Of a stretch of DNA of 64,000 nt, positions 24,530 to 36,369 are shown in pieces. This DNA is from Pinus tabuliformis (lineage: Eukaryota; Streptophyta; Pinopsida; Pinales; Pinaceae). Below the pieces are notes generated by a model. That model worked only from the letters and a program-made list of their open reading frames with translations, was not told where the DNA came from and searched no databases. The stretch covers positions 728,040,300 through 728,104,299 of the forward strand of contig CM062812.1 in NCBI GenBank assembly GCA_031772625.1, read 5' to 3'. The stretch's first letter is position 1. Each line of letters starts with the position of its first letter. Position numbers and translations under genes: made by a program.

Positions 24530-24752
24530 AGATAGAAAATTCAATTTTCTACGAAGTAAATTCAATTTTATGCAAAGTACATTTAGTTTTCTACAAAGCA
24601 CATTTAGCACTATGTAAAGTACATTCAATTCAATTCAAATTTATGCAAAGTATAATCATTTTTCTACAAAGTACATTCAATTTTATTCATAGAAATTTCA
24701 AGTTTTTGCAAATAATTTTTAATTTTCTACATAGATATTTTAGCATTTAGCA
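24530..24752 (+). repeat. Degenerate short tandem repeats at the end of the copia 5' LTR
   Basis: Units of about 25-30 bp built on TTTTCTACAAAGTACATTCAA repeat with variation up to the end of the presumed LTR (TTTAGCA at 24752), just before the primer site. The open frame over this stretch is a by-product of the repeat. Confidence 0.6.
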
Positions 24753-24765
24753 TGGTATTAGAGCC
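24753..24765 (+). other. Primer binding site, initiator tRNA-Met type
   Basis: TGGTATTAGAGCC follows the presumed LTR end ...TTTAGCA. It differs from TGGTATCAGAGC by one C-to-T change. Confidence 0.85.
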
Positions 24766-24840
24766 TTGGTGAAGACAAGTCCAAGGAGATTAGATATCAC
24801 CTGAAGAGCCCCCACTTTCTACCAATTTTTTTTTATCAAA

Positions 24841-25640
24841 ATGACTTCATCGTACTTCAAGGTAGAGGATAAGTTGAATGGTGCTTCAAACTTTTGTCCA
24901 TGGAAAGCAAGGCTAGATATCACTCTTGAAGAACTCAAATTTTTGGTGTATGTTGAAGGCACAGTAGATGATCCACCAAAGAATTGAAGTGTTGTTGTCA
25001 AATCCAAACATAGAATGGGGGAAATTAAAGCTAGGAAAATTATCCTTGATTCTCTTAGTGATAATATTATTACTTATGTTTCTTGTTTTAAGAAAGCTAA
25101 AGAAATGTATGAAAAACTAATTAGCATGTTTGCAGTTAGTAACTTGAATGAAATTATTTCCTTGAAGAATCTGCTGAAGGAAATTAAGATGAATAGAGGA
25201 GAGACGGTTCAAGCATACTTGCTAAGAATAAATAAAATTAGGAATCAATTATTAGTAGTTGGTGAAGTTATACTTGAAAAAATAATGGTGGTGATTATGC
25301 TTGGAGGAATTTCTCTTGTTTGGGAGACTTTTATCATCACCATTATAAATATCAACACTATTCCCACATTTGATGATCTCATGGGAAAGTGTATCTAAGA
25401 GGAGGATAAAATGACCTCCAAAGGGAGAATTTCACATCATGAAGAAGGAGAACCTATTGCTTTTACAACCTATGACAATAAAAAGAAAGGTAATAAGAAT
25501 AAATCTATCTTCAAGTAAATTAAAGTGAATCTAGACATGTCAAAAGTTAGATGCTTTAACTTTAAAAAGTATTGTTACTTTTCTTGTGACTGGAAAGAAA
25601 TAAGAAAAACTCATATATATTAAAAACAAATCTCATTATA
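24841..25640 (+). pseudogene. gag of the copia relic
   Basis: The start at 24841 gives MTSSYFKVEDKLNGASNFCP, a normal copia gag N-terminus with the NFxxWKxR motif (FCPWKARLDI). After one stop near 24985 it continues as KARKIILDSLSDNIITYVSC (25015-25398), with MNRGETVQAYLLRINKIRNQ typical of this gag family. A zinc knuckle follows near 25550 as CFNFKKYCYFSCDW, with the second Cys and the His position lost. Confidence 0.82.
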
Positions 25641-25784
25641 GAAAAGACTCTTCTGAAGATCAAAGAAAACGGCATCCTAATAAAATAAGAAATATAAGAT
25701 ATAGAAATAATGTAGCAAAAAATGAATCTGGATAATTTCTTTCTTATGCTCTTTCTAGTTCTTCTTCTATAGATTCATTTCATA

Positions 25785-25975
25785 GCTAGTTAGTTGATAG
25801 TGGTGCTTCCAAAAATTTCACTTGTCACAAAGAAGAACTCTTTAATCTAGTTGAGAGGGATACTAATTTAAATGTTATCCTTGGAGATAATTCTACTCAC
25901 CAAGTTAAAGGTTATGGTTCACCTTCATTTCAGTTAGGTGATGAAAAATCTATTTTCTACAAGAAGTTTCATATG
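25785..25975 (+). pseudogene. Protease of the copia relic
   Basis: LVDSGASKNFTCHKEELFNL carries the intact D-S-G active site. It is followed by VILGDNSTHQVKGYGSPSFQ, the usual downstream segment. After GDEKSIFYKKF the protein jumps to the linker before RT, so the gag-pre-integrase and integrase domains are missing. Confidence 0.78.
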
Positions 25976-25998
25976 TACCTGGTCAAAGAACTATAGAT

Positions 25999-26364
25999 TT
26001 TATGAGAGTCATAACATTTGATGAAGATGCAACTCTTAGAAAAGAAAGAGACTCTCCTCCTCCTTCCATTGTTGAAGGACAAGTTGTTAATGAGAAAGAG
26101 GTTCCATCTGGGTCTAAACTGGAACTTGAGAATGGTCCTTGTGATAATCCAATGGGTTCCATGGATCCTATAGATCCTCCACCACATGATCCTCCTATCG
26201 AAAAGAGACCACTGTGGATACAAGATACCTTGCAAGATGCTGAACAATATACTTACACAAACCAGGGAGAATCATGCGTCTTTGAAGAAGCTACAAAAGA
26301 ACAAGTCTGGAAATATTCCATGACTGAAGAATGTAAGTTGATCATCCATAATTATGTATCATAA
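25999..26364 (+). pseudogene. Integrase-RT linker of the copia relic
   Basis: RVITFDEDATLRKERDSPPP matches the acidic and proline-rich linker that follows copia integrase (RDVTFDE...). It continues with EKRPLWIQDTLQDAEQ and MTEECKLIIHN, the run-in to the RT domain. It lies directly downstream of the protease, which marks the deletion junction near 25975-25999. Confidence 0.75.
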
Positions 26365-26384
26365 GTGGTTCTTAGACCTCAAGG

Positions 26385-26762
26385 TAAATCCGAGCTTCAC
26401 TCATTCAACCTCTGACATATCACATGCGTTCATGGCATATTAAACAAAACCCTTAATTTGAACAGATATTGGAAAATTCCTTTAAAAATCCCATTATTTA
26501 ACCCCATACCAATACGAACCCAAAACACCTTCCCAATTTAAAACCCCCCTAATTTCAATAGATATTGTAGGTATCCATTTTTTCATTGACATTTTTTATA
26601 CCCCTTTGTAGTTTTTCATTAACTTTGAGCTCCATTTTGTATACCTGTCAATATAAAAACACTTTAACCCCTATATATACCCCAATATATTATGTCACTT
26701 TTTCGCAATATATCCCTCAATATTAACCCATGTGGTATGATATGATATTTCTCCCCCAATGA
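26385..26762. mobile_element. ~375-bp insertion in the copia RT, identity unknown
   Basis: The RT frame is lost after RPQGKSE (26370-26390) and resumes with DGSVEKYKDIFVATSF at about 26776. The intervening DNA is AT-rich and non-coding, with C-rich tracts. Weak inverted similarity between GACATATCACATG near 26416 and CATGTGGTATGATATG near 26728 hints at a small transposon, but no clear target duplication is visible. Confidence 0.45.
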
Positions 26763-26764
26763 AG

Positions 26765-27350
26765 CCCTTATGGGTGTAGATGGTAGTGTTGAAAAATATA
26801 AGGATATATTTGTAGCTACAAGTTTCTATCAGAAAGAGGGAATATATTATGATGATATTTTTGCACTTGTATCTCAATATGCTACTATTCTATCTGTTGT
26901 TCCCTTAGCTTCAAGCTAGGGATGGGCTCTTCACCAAATGTATGTATTCCTCAAGGAAGAGGTATTGGTGGAACAACCACAAGGTTTTGAAGAGAATGAT
27001 AGGGAAACTTGTGAATGAAGACTAAAGAAATCCTTATATGGGATGAACCAATATCTAAGATCTTGGTATGTTCTCATTGATAGCTACCTAATAAATCTTG
27101 GTTTCAAAACAAGCATCATAGGCCCAACCCTATACTTCAAGAAAATCCAAGGTATACCTTTGATTTTGGTATTATATATTGATGATTTATTTTTGACATG
27201 AGGAGAACCTCTTATCTTCCAGTGTAAGAGGGATTTAGCTTCTGAAAATGAAATGGAATACATTGGTTTGATGCATTACTTTAAGGGTCTAGAGGTCTAG
27301 CAAAGACCTGCTGAAATTTGTATTTCTCAAGGAAAATATGTTGTTAATGT
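26765..27350 (+). pseudogene. Reverse transcriptase of the copia relic
   Basis: Segments VEKYKDIFVATSFYQKEGI, LKEEVLVEQPQGFEEND, KKSLYGMNQYLRSWYVLID and LVLYIDDLFLT appear in order. The YIDD active site is intact, unlike in the gypsy RTs of this window. Stops at about 26919, 27020 and 27200 and the insertion make it inactive. Confidence 0.85.
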
Positions 27351-27479
27351 TCTTGAAATTTTTTGTATGGTAGAATGTAAGTCCATGCATACTCCTATGC
27401 AAATGAAATTTATGAAATTATGTGGAAAAGTTGGAAGATCTAGTCTAACAAATCCCACATAGTATAGACAACTCATTGA

Positions 27480-28135
27480 TGTTTTGGTAAGCACTAGGCC
27501 TCACATATGATTTCTTGTAAACACTTTAAGTTATCATATGATTTATCCATCTAATGCACATTGGATTATTGCAAACCATGTGCTCTGATGCTTGCATGGA
27601 ACTATCAATCTTGGATTGAAATATATTGCTCAAAATGTAAGACTTCATGGATTTACTAATGTTGATTATGTAGGTAACTCTATTGATAGAAATATCACTT
27701 TTGGATGTTTCTTTAGCTTGAGATCTACCATGATCTCTTGGATGAGTAGAAAAAAGAAGTATTTGGAATTGAGTGCAACACAAGTTGAGTACATTGTTGA
27801 TATCATCACTAGTTGTGCAACCGTTTGGCTGAGAAAGCTTTTCTGGGAACTATTTGATCAAGTCCCAAACACAAAAATTATATATTGTGATAATAAGAGA
27901 GAGATTCGTCTTACATAAAATCTTGTGTTTCATGATAAGTCCAAGAGTATTGAGATCAAGTATCACTATATCCAGGATATGGTGTAGAGAGGAGGAGTGA
28001 GGCTTCATCACATCTCCACTGATGATTAGATAAGTGAAATACCTACCATGCCTTTAACGAAAGGAAATTTCTTGGTTTTTAGAAAGAATCTTGGAGTTAT
28101 TGACATGACCCTTCCGAGAAGTGATCACCACTAAT
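27480..28135 (+). pseudogene. RNase H of the copia relic
   Basis: The expected C-terminal copia order is present: GYVDADWAGN-like GFTNVDYVGNSIDR, ISWMSRKKKYLELSATQVEY (27730-27790), then IIYCDNKREIRLT and HDKSKSIEIKYHYIQDMV. Catalytic Asp in VDY and Glu in ATQVEY remain. Stops break the frame near 27583 and 27916. Confidence 0.82.
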
Positions 28136-28210
28136 ACTAAGAAATAAACAAAAACTTCAAGTACGTAAATTTATTTATTTATGTACATGTTCAATGAATT
28201 TTTTTGTGTC

Positions 28211-28222
28211 AAAAAAAGGAGG
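28211..28222 (+). other. Polypurine tract of the copia relic
   Basis: AAAAAAAGGAGG precedes the presumed 3' LTR start TGTAGGGG. Confidence 0.6.
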
Positions 28223-31200
28223 TCTCTGTAGGGGTATTCATACATTTGTGTTCTTCGTTTTGTCACATATATCAAATCTTCTAGAAATTTTATTTTTATA
28301 TTTGCACAAGTGATTTTTCGCATGTTGTGTTCTTTTTTTAATTCAATTTCTTGCAAAGGTATCTTTATTTGCTAATATTTATAGTGTTGCATTACAATAA
28401 CATATAATTACGAATTAATTTTCTAATGAATTAGGAAAAAGTGCATCTTATTTATATGTTTTCTATTTTTCTTTGTTTCTTCTTGTAATGGATATTAGCT
28501 TGTAAAAGATTGCAAATTTAGCTATAGTATAAGGAACCTGTGCTTATTCTAATGCTAGGTGCAATAACAGTAATGTCAAATATTTTTTTGGCTCTTGGAC
28601 ATCAGTGATACATGGTCATGTGCATGCATCTTTTCTATAGCCACTCGTTTTTCCATTTCAAGCTTACAATTTATTGTTTACCATAAAATATGTTAATAGT
28701 ATACAATTATTTTATTGTGATAATGATTCCTTGATAGATGGTGAATGATAAATGTTCTATTTGAAATCAGTGATACCTTTTTTGTACCACACTCTTATTG
28801 CTATGAATAGTAAATATATTAGTTATTTTGAACTGTAAACTCTTATGCCAATTTTTCATTAACCTATGTAGTCAATCTTACATAGAGATTATGGCAGATT
28901 TTAGTTTCTCTCTCTTGTATTATTTTTGTAACAATATTTTATTACGTATTTTTTGTATTTATTATTTAACATATACAATTTAGTACTCTAGATATATTGT
29001 AAAAAAGATATTGAGAAATTTGTAAAATAATATTTAAATCATGTTTAACTTGATTTAATATTTTTGATCTCTCATGTCACTCTGGAGCGTGTTATTTTAC
29101 TATAAAAATATTGAACTCACTATGATTGATAAAAATATCACTAAACTTGTATGTTTTGACAATTCTAGTTCCAAAATGTCGAAATTTCTTCAATCATTGA
29201 ATCAAGTGTTTTTATCCTTGTATTCATTAAGCATAGTAGAACTATGTTCAATGTTAATCTATTTGGGTTTAGCCCTAAATTGGTGGCAGAAAATGCTATT
29301 TGCATCAATACAATATTATAAATATATGTCAAATGGGCATTTTAAAACAAAATTAAGGAGTATAACATAAAATGTGTCTACAATTGCTCTCTAGCCACAT
29401 GTTTTTATTATTCCAATATTGTCAATGAATTGATTAACTGAGGTTAGTGACAATCCAAAACATGTGCCGCACACTTCAAATAGTGCAGTGATTGAGGGAG
29501 TAGAAAAGCATAAATTTATGGATAAATAGGTATGTGTTTTTTAGGAACTTATTACCTATTATTTAATATTGGTAGGAAGTTTTATGAAATACTATTTGAG
29601 TACACTTATATTTCATTTAAGCTACTCATTATACTAGTATTATGCATCCACATAATCATGATACAACTAATAATGCACACATTTCTTGAACTAAAAGTAT
29701 TTTTCATGTATTGCACATTTTAATATTTTAATGTCAATATTATAATTAATAACACAATGCATAATTTTCGCTATAATTTTATGATTTTCAATCTTAGTAT
29801 CCTTTTATCATGTGATTTTGCAAATAATTCATTATGGTTCCTTTATGATGGGTTTCATATTATATTTTTATTTTTCTTGGAAGATGGTACAAGTTGCTAC
29901 ACTAGCACACTAAATCCAAAAACTAGAAAAACAAAAATAATGTGTAACTGGTTTCTAGGTAAACCGGGAAGTCATAAATAACATGTTTTACTCTTGTCCC
30001 TTTTGAACTATTTTTCCTTACATTGATACTAAGTTATTTTTTTCACAAGATAAATTATGATATATTGATTTTTGCACTAGGCTTCTACAAGGTGTGACTA
30101 TGTGCTTCAACTTGATATTGATATCTAGTGAAATATAACTACTATTGTTGTAATACAACAATAAAAAATGAAAATATGCTTTCGTGTACAAGGGAAAAAC
30201 TTCTCTTTGTCACATATTAAGCAAGCTATATATGGTTATCCTTGACCTGTACTTATGTTTTCTCTATTACTAACCTTGCAGGAAATTTCATGATTCTCGA
30301 ACACTAGAAGCACCATGTGTTCTGGATACTCTTCTATTGTCCTCATTATTATCATAACAAAATTTGTAGGTTTTCCTTATTTTTCATACTTCTCTTTGTA
30401 TTTTCTCATCGAATTTAACTAGAGGTATAGAAATGGTATTTCATGAGTGAGCTATGAATAAAAAAAACCTAAAAATAACATTAATTCAATCTAAGGACCC
30501 TTGGGAATACAAAGTATCTATATGGAACCATGATCAAAGTGCTAATTAATAGATTTTTATTAACAAAGGACACATCGTATATCTTCCAATCATTTAGAAA
30601 TATTCCATTTTCCTCTTCCTTTTCTGGGATTCTGATTGAAATAAAGACAAATGTTATTAGTGCTATTTCCTTTCATGTCCCTGATCAATGTTCATAGATT
30701 TGTTCTTGCTGATTTTGCAGGTATGCATTGTGCAAGATAATGGGAAATTTGCACCACCTGAGTGAAAAACGTTGAAAAACAAGATAGCTATAATATATTT
30801 CATGATCTTAGATATACTCTCCTTTGTTCAAACATACAAAATCCAAAAACTTCGTTACTCATTTGTCACTGTTATTTTTAATTTTTTTCTTTCTCACTGT
30901 TTCCGCTGCAATATCGATACACATGATACAAATTTCTTCAAATTATTTTGTCACAAATATGTTTTTGACTGTTTTGGAGAGAAAAGTCAAAACAACCTTG
31001 TATTTTACTTGAAGGAGTAGTCCTATGTATAACAAGTATATAAAATTATTTCGGTTGCCTAAACAATTTTCTTCATGGTTATAAAAAACAATATACATTA
31101 GTTACTTTAACTATGACACATGTAATCAATTATTTAAAAATGACTAAATCTAGCCTTCATCGCTAGTTTCATATAACTAGAATCAAAAAAATTATTTAGA

Positions 31201-32170
31201 CATTTACTAATCGAGTATTTATTTCTAATATTAAGTAAATAACACACAAGGACTAAAGGTAGAATTGCAAATGTCAACGACTTTTAATTCTCAATTGTAG
31301 GTAACACGGGATCATAAATAAATTGAATACAAGAGGAATAAAAACCCTGTGTATTACTTCTAATGTTCTTTGTGATTGGAAATAAAAAAACAATACTCAC
31401 TCGTTCCATGATAAATTTTTTGTAATCTTTTGATACATAAGATATAATTTCAAAATTCAGGCTACCATTTGCATTCATGTCATTAGGTTTACAGAACCCT
31501 TTTTTATTTTTTGCATCAAAAAATTAAAAAAATAAACAAAAACATTAAACAATCTTTTGTTTTTTTGAAAACTCAAGTTGTAGAATTGATCGAGAAACAT
31601 TTTCTAAAAAATATTAACCTCTCGACTACCTGACCTTTCAGCCACATGACTAGAAAGTGAGGATGACTAGGAATTTTATTATAAATAATCCGAGTGACTT
31701 CCAAACTCCAGAATTGCTTGAAGTTTGAACTATCCAGCCTAATGAAACCACTCAATTATGCTATAGTCGGGGTCAAGATACAATAGGTTAATCACAAAAC
31801 AAACAAAAAAGCACCCAACTGTACGACCTCATGACTGTATGAATGACGCCATAAAGATAAAAGCTAACTATAGTATAGTGGGAATCTAGATATATAAAAT
31901 TAATCATAAAATAAGAAAATGCCCAATTGGCTGACCGCTCCACCTCCGATCCATCTGATCATGTGAATAAAATACTATTTTTGTTGATTTGTGTGCAGTG
32001 CATATTTTAATAAATATTTTAAAATTACTCGTTTCATGTTCAATTGATTATTTTTTAAATCAATAATAATTTTTTTAATGATTTCTCGATTACTGGAAAC
32101 AAAAATAGTTGGCCTTTTTACCAGGAATTTATGCACATGTTCATTTGCAATTTTTGTGTTTTTCTAAACA
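28223..32170. other. AT-rich region without recognisable genes
   Basis: The first few hundred bases may be the 3' LTR of the copia relic. Short open frames (for example 29074-29370 and 30772-31020) are Leu/Phe/Ile-rich, as expected in AT-rich DNA, and show no motif. Two diverged direct copies of about 115 bp start near 31752 (CTATAGTCGGGGTCAAGATA) and 31870 (TATAGTGGGAATCTAGATA). Confidence 0.45.
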
Positions 32171-32840
32171 AGATTTTAAGAGTTTAGGCTATTGTGCTTG
32201 CATTCTCTCTTGTGAAATATTGTTCAAAGAAAATTTGAATTAAGTAAATAACGTATGAGTTCCAAAAAAATCTCTGTAGGCATAACCTCATTTGTTTTAG
32301 AGATTCCTGACTGCGATTTCAAGTTTGAAATTTTCAAAATGTATATATTTTGTATTGGCATTTATAGGTCATAAAATTCCAGAAAAAAATTGAAACTCTC
32401 TAGCGGAAAATTTAATATTTTAAGGTCTTTCCCTGAATGTTGTTTTATTAACTCTTGTTCGAACAAGTATTGAATTGAGGCAACATAGTACCAGTTTTAA
32501 CAAATTCTACGTAAGTATCATGTTATTGTTTTTAAAATTTGTTGAGTTCAATTCCAAATTTTGAATAATTAAAACTTATGTATTTTTTGTTAATGTTTAC
32601 AACTCTTAAATTTCCAAAAAACAAAAAATATCGAACTACAAATTTAAGATTTTAGGGTGTTATGCTTGCATCATCATTTGTTAAGTCATGTTGCAAGAAT
32701 CACTGAATTAAGGAAACACAGTACCAATTTCATAAAAATATTTGTAAGCATAACATTATATCTTTTACAAATTCTTGAATTCAATTTCAAATTTTAAATA
32801 AGAAAATTTGTTACTGTTTATAGGTTATAGAATGGGAAAA
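32171..32840. repeat. Three diverged tandem copies of a ~235-bp unit
   Basis: Units beginning near 32172, 32415 and 32647 share ATTTTAAG(G), GCTTGCAT-like, GAATTAAGGAAACA, TAAGCATAAC, TTCAATTTCAAATTTTGAA and GTTTATAGGT(T/C)ATA segments. The third copy ends in TTATAGA immediately before the ATG at 32832 of the unassigned coding relic. Confidence 0.65.
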
Positions 32841-33650
32841 AAGGCAAAATATGTAGTGGTAAAGCAACAACTAGAGCAAATTAAAGAAAATATTAGGAGC
32901 ATGGATTCTTGGGCCAACACAACAAGTGAACTTTGAGGCATTATTCATGTCAGATTCACCTTACAAGATGTAAAAAGAAGGTACGATGACATGGGAGGAG
33001 ATATTTGAATTCTTTGAGAAAAGAGAATAGTTGAAAAGCCCAAGAGCTACTCAAAACAATCAACAAATTGTTTGAAGAAATAAGAGTAACATAGTTACAT
33101 ACAGTGGAAGCTAGGGACAAAATATTTCCCTATCATGACATGATTTCATGGATTCTCTCTCGCATTAACATTAAAACCCGAACATTATCTATCCATCAAG
33201 AAATTGTGATAGTGTCCTAGAAATATGAAGTGTTATTAGCCATATATAAGCTTAGTCCTTCACAAATCCGACTTGATTCTGAGTTTCTTCAGAAGTTTTG
33301 AAGTACTACGTTGAAGAATTCTCAAGATAATTATGATGTAGTGATTGAACGATGGTTGAGAAAAGAAGCAGAAGGTTTCAATCTCAAAGGAATAAAGTAC
33401 TATCCAATAGATATGTTTTAGAAGACTGTTAGATTTCTTATTAAAATTATAAGAAAATTTTATGGGGAACAAGATCCTAAGCATTGTAAAACTAAATGGA
33501 TGCCAATAATCCATAGCATTTTGAATGAGGGGAAACAACTAAACTGAGTTGAAATGTTGTCACACAATATCACAGATTCAACGAAGTTGTCAGTGTCATC
33601 TCCCCCCAAGTTTAATTACATTTTCTTATCCTCGCATATTTGTTAGATGT
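32832..33650 (+). pseudogene. Decayed member of an unassigned protein family, N-terminal part
   Basis: The start MGKKAKYVVVKQQ at 32832 resembles MVKKGKTTAKN of the larger relic at 46107-50122. Across several frameshifts and stops the same order of motifs is found in both: GTMTWEEIFEFF here and GTTTWEMMYNLL there; YHDMISWILSRINIKTRT here and YTDMVRWIIDEVDFSDRT there; AIYKLSPSQ here and KMYHLPQP there; FYGEQDPKHCKTKWMPIIHS here and LFGKADTTKFSIEWVPLIDA there; and SPPKF...SSH here and IPPFFMSSYVMDAI there. Similarity stops near 33650, so only the N-terminal third is present. I do not recognise a named domain. I recall similar proteins repeated in conifer sequence but cannot verify that. It is not gag or pol. 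Confidence 0.65.
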
Positions 33651-33959
33651 TATTATTTCATAAGTCCCTTTTCCTGTCATGAAATGGAATTATCTGTATG
33701 ACCAGCAACTACTGATTAGAAATTATGCTCCTATTCTATGGGAATCTAATTTTAGATACCATTTTTATGATATTTTCCACTATTTTCTACAAACAACATA
33801 TAATCATAAATGCATGTGAACCATAAGAGTGAAACATGTTAACCAGTCAACATACACATCATCACATAAGGACACTATGCATTAGGTGCAAACGCAACTT
33901 GGAAAAACCATCATTTTTGTTGTCTTCATCCTCTATTATTAATATTTAAAACATATTCT
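33651..33959. other. AT-rich spacer
   Basis: No coding sequence or repeat boundary is evident. The left end of the diverged copia LTR that follows may lie here. Confidence 0.35.
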
Positions 33960-36369
33960 TTTACGTCTTGCAATGACACATGATTTTACCAGTGCACAAG
34001 ATCCTACTCGTCAAAGGCCACTAACTCCATTAATTTCTCTAGCTACTACTAGAACGAAGGCACTAATCCCTCATCAAGTTCTTTGTAAACCATCAGAAGG
34101 AATCTACCAATCCTTTAGTGAAGACTCCCATCTTCGGACTCCTTGTGGACCTCATTCCATAATGTTTCACACTAGATCCACTTGTATCAAATTCAAATCA
34201 TGTAGGCCATGTTTGACAATTTTAAGACTGGACCCATTAAGACTTTATAGCTCAATAACAATTCTTAGAGGAATCTGAAACATACGCTCAGAAATATAAA
34301 ATCAAACCAAGCTCAACAACATTAACTGAATATAAAACAAAACCCTCACTTCAATAACAAATATGCTCACCAAATTATTTTATATAATTGTCAAGATAAT
34401 CAACACCAATAATATGTAAATCATATGGACATCACTACACATAATCTCTATGTAAAATATGAAAACAAAAACTAACTCATGTTCTCTTAGCATAACAACA
34501 TGATCATCAAACCACTTAAATTAATATAAGGACATATAACATCAAATTTATAGGCACCCAATTTTACATTCATTAGTGCTACGAAAATGTAGAACACTAC
34601 TGCCAAAAAGAATTAGAAACAACAAAAACTTTTCCATATCAAATGTTAATCCTCTATTTATACTCTAGCTTTGTTTACCACAAATAAAGCACATATCCGT
34701 CCTCACTTCACGGACACAATTGTCTCTAATCTCTATTGCAAAAAATCACCTAATTTCAAAGTAATAATGAAAACCCTTGTACCAATACATTGTAAGTTCG
34801 AAAATATTGGCATATAATGGAGTCATTAATTCATTAGATCTTTGCACTCTCTATCCTACACATGTGTTTAACTTGTATTAAGACTATGTCACCACCATCA
34901 ACATATAATTACGTATACAAGTAAGCACAAACCAAATAATTCATGCTTAAGGAAAAAAAATTGGCATTCTAGACCATTTCCTCCTACAACTTGAACTTTG
35001 AACAAGTTATGTATTAGTAGCATGCATTAGTTTCTTGCTTGCAATAGACCTTATTAGTATTACAACATCAATATCACTAGTAAGTTTCTAACTAAATAAC
35101 AAACCTTGTAATCAAAACATCTCATGATCATAATAATTGTCATCAACCCAAACTCAAACCTCTACATAATATTTACTTTCACTATATATTGTGCACATTC
35201 ACTTAGTTCTCCATGCTACTGCACATCCAAATATTGTGCATGGATTTCTATCCACATTCTAAACAAGTTATGATTTTTAAAAACCATGTCTCCCATTAAT
35301 GACTGCCTCAAACCAAAACCAAACCCATTACCATGCACTTCCAATACCATGTGATGTTGTATGTCACCCATGAAATCATTTACAAAATTAACACACGGTT
35401 TATAGAAACCACATGCATTAATTGATGTACAATACGAGAATTAGTTTTTCCAATCCATGTATTAGGTAATAAATCATCCATGAAACAATTTGTAAAATAA
35501 ACTCACGGTTTAGAGAAACCACATGCCTGAAATATATAATAAAGAAATGAATCTTACATGCATGAAGTAGAGTATAGTAAAGAAATTAATCCTTCCAATC
35601 CATCTATGAATTAATTAATCATCAATGAAACCATTTATAGAACCAACACATGGTTTATAGAAACCACGTGCATAAAGCAGTGTACCATAAGGAAGTTAAT
35701 CCTTCGAATCCAACAATGAAGTAATAAATCATCCATGAAGCCATTCATAACATTAATACATGTTTTATACAAACCACATGCATAAAGCAATTTACCATGA
35801 TGAATAAATCTTGCCATTCTAATTATGAAGTAATATATCATCCATCAAATCTCTGCCCATGATTAAACCATTCTTTACAAAACCATGTCTAATTAAAATC
35901 TATTATATTCCAAATACCATCTCTTAAAAAACTATTGAAAATCAAATATCATTCAATTCTTACCAGCACAATACCATCATTAAGATTGTATGCGTTATTA
36001 ACCATCAACCTTACACCTAACCAAAAAAGAACAACAACACAAAATAATCACACTAAAAAATACCAAATCACATGTTTCCCAATCAATTTAATACATTCGA
36101 ACCAAATATTCGCATCACACCTACCACCAAAGATAATTGATGCTTCAAATGACTTTACTTGTTTATTTATATGGTCATTGCTTCATTTCCACCAAATTAA
36201 GCCAACGAGAGATACCATTAACATTTACCATGGTAAATTTCGATTATATTTGAGCCCATATGGACTTAATGACTCCACTACAAAAACCATGGGAGATTTA
36301 CCAATGGGTCAGAAAATCAAACTTCTTCTAAGAAATGAGCGTAGTCAAATTGTTCATTGCACCACAGTC
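33960..36369 (-). repeat. Left portion of a diverged copia 3' LTR, interrupted at 36370
   Basis: Segments near 34020-34260 (CTCTAGCTACTACTAGAA, ACTGGACCCATTAAGACTT, CTCAATAACAATTC) correspond in order to parts of the copia LTR at 55776-57510 (CTCTAGCTTCTACTAGAA, ACTGGACCCATCAACAAC, CTCAATAACAATCACC). The LTR would resume at 42236 beyond the inserted gypsy element and end at 42602. The left boundary was not located. The part from 34330 to 36369 is AT-rich, contains a tandem array and shows no gene; the open frame at 35935-36420 lacks any motif. Confidence 0.5.
35368..35860. repeat. Tandem array, four and a bit copies of a ~110-bp unit
   Basis: Units start with CCATGAAA at 35368, 35478, 35623, 35733 and 35842 (partial). 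They share GGTTTATAGAAACCACATGCAT and TTAATCCTTCCAATCCA. The second unit has about 35 extra bases. Period is 110, 145, 110 and 109 bp. Confidence 0.82.

Larger units (their letters stand above)
24753..28222 (+). mobile_element. Ty1/copia relic with the integrase deleted
   Basis: The interior runs from the primer site to the polypurine tract in the order gag, protease, integrase-RT linker, RT, RNase H. The catalytic integrase is absent: the frame passes from just after the protease to the RDVTFDE-like linker within about 50 bp. A ~375-bp AT-rich insertion separates the linker from RT. Many stops occur. The 3' LTR should begin at TGTAGGGGTATTC (28227), but I could not match it to any 5' counterpart, so the LTR limits are unknown. 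Confidence 0.82.

Noticed and set aside
24484-24750. An 88-codon plus-strand frame with KVH repeats
   Set aside because: It is translated short tandem repeat at the end of the copia LTR, upstream of the primer site.
26410-26745. Weak inverted repeats as ends of a MITE
   Set aside because: The match is short and imperfect and no target duplication is visible, so I list the segment only as an insertion of unknown type.
31600-31960. GGGTTCAAGAT-like and GCACCC-like stretches considered as tRNA or organelle insert
   Set aside because: No cloverleaf could be formed and the pattern is better described as a diverged direct repeat.
33973-34278. A 101-codon plus-strand frame
   Set aside because: The DNA matches the internal part of a copia LTR; the frame is accidental.
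35368-35860. Regular repeats considered as a CRISPR-like array
   Set aside because: The units are long, contiguous and diverged with no unique spacers, and the DNA is plant nuclear sequence.
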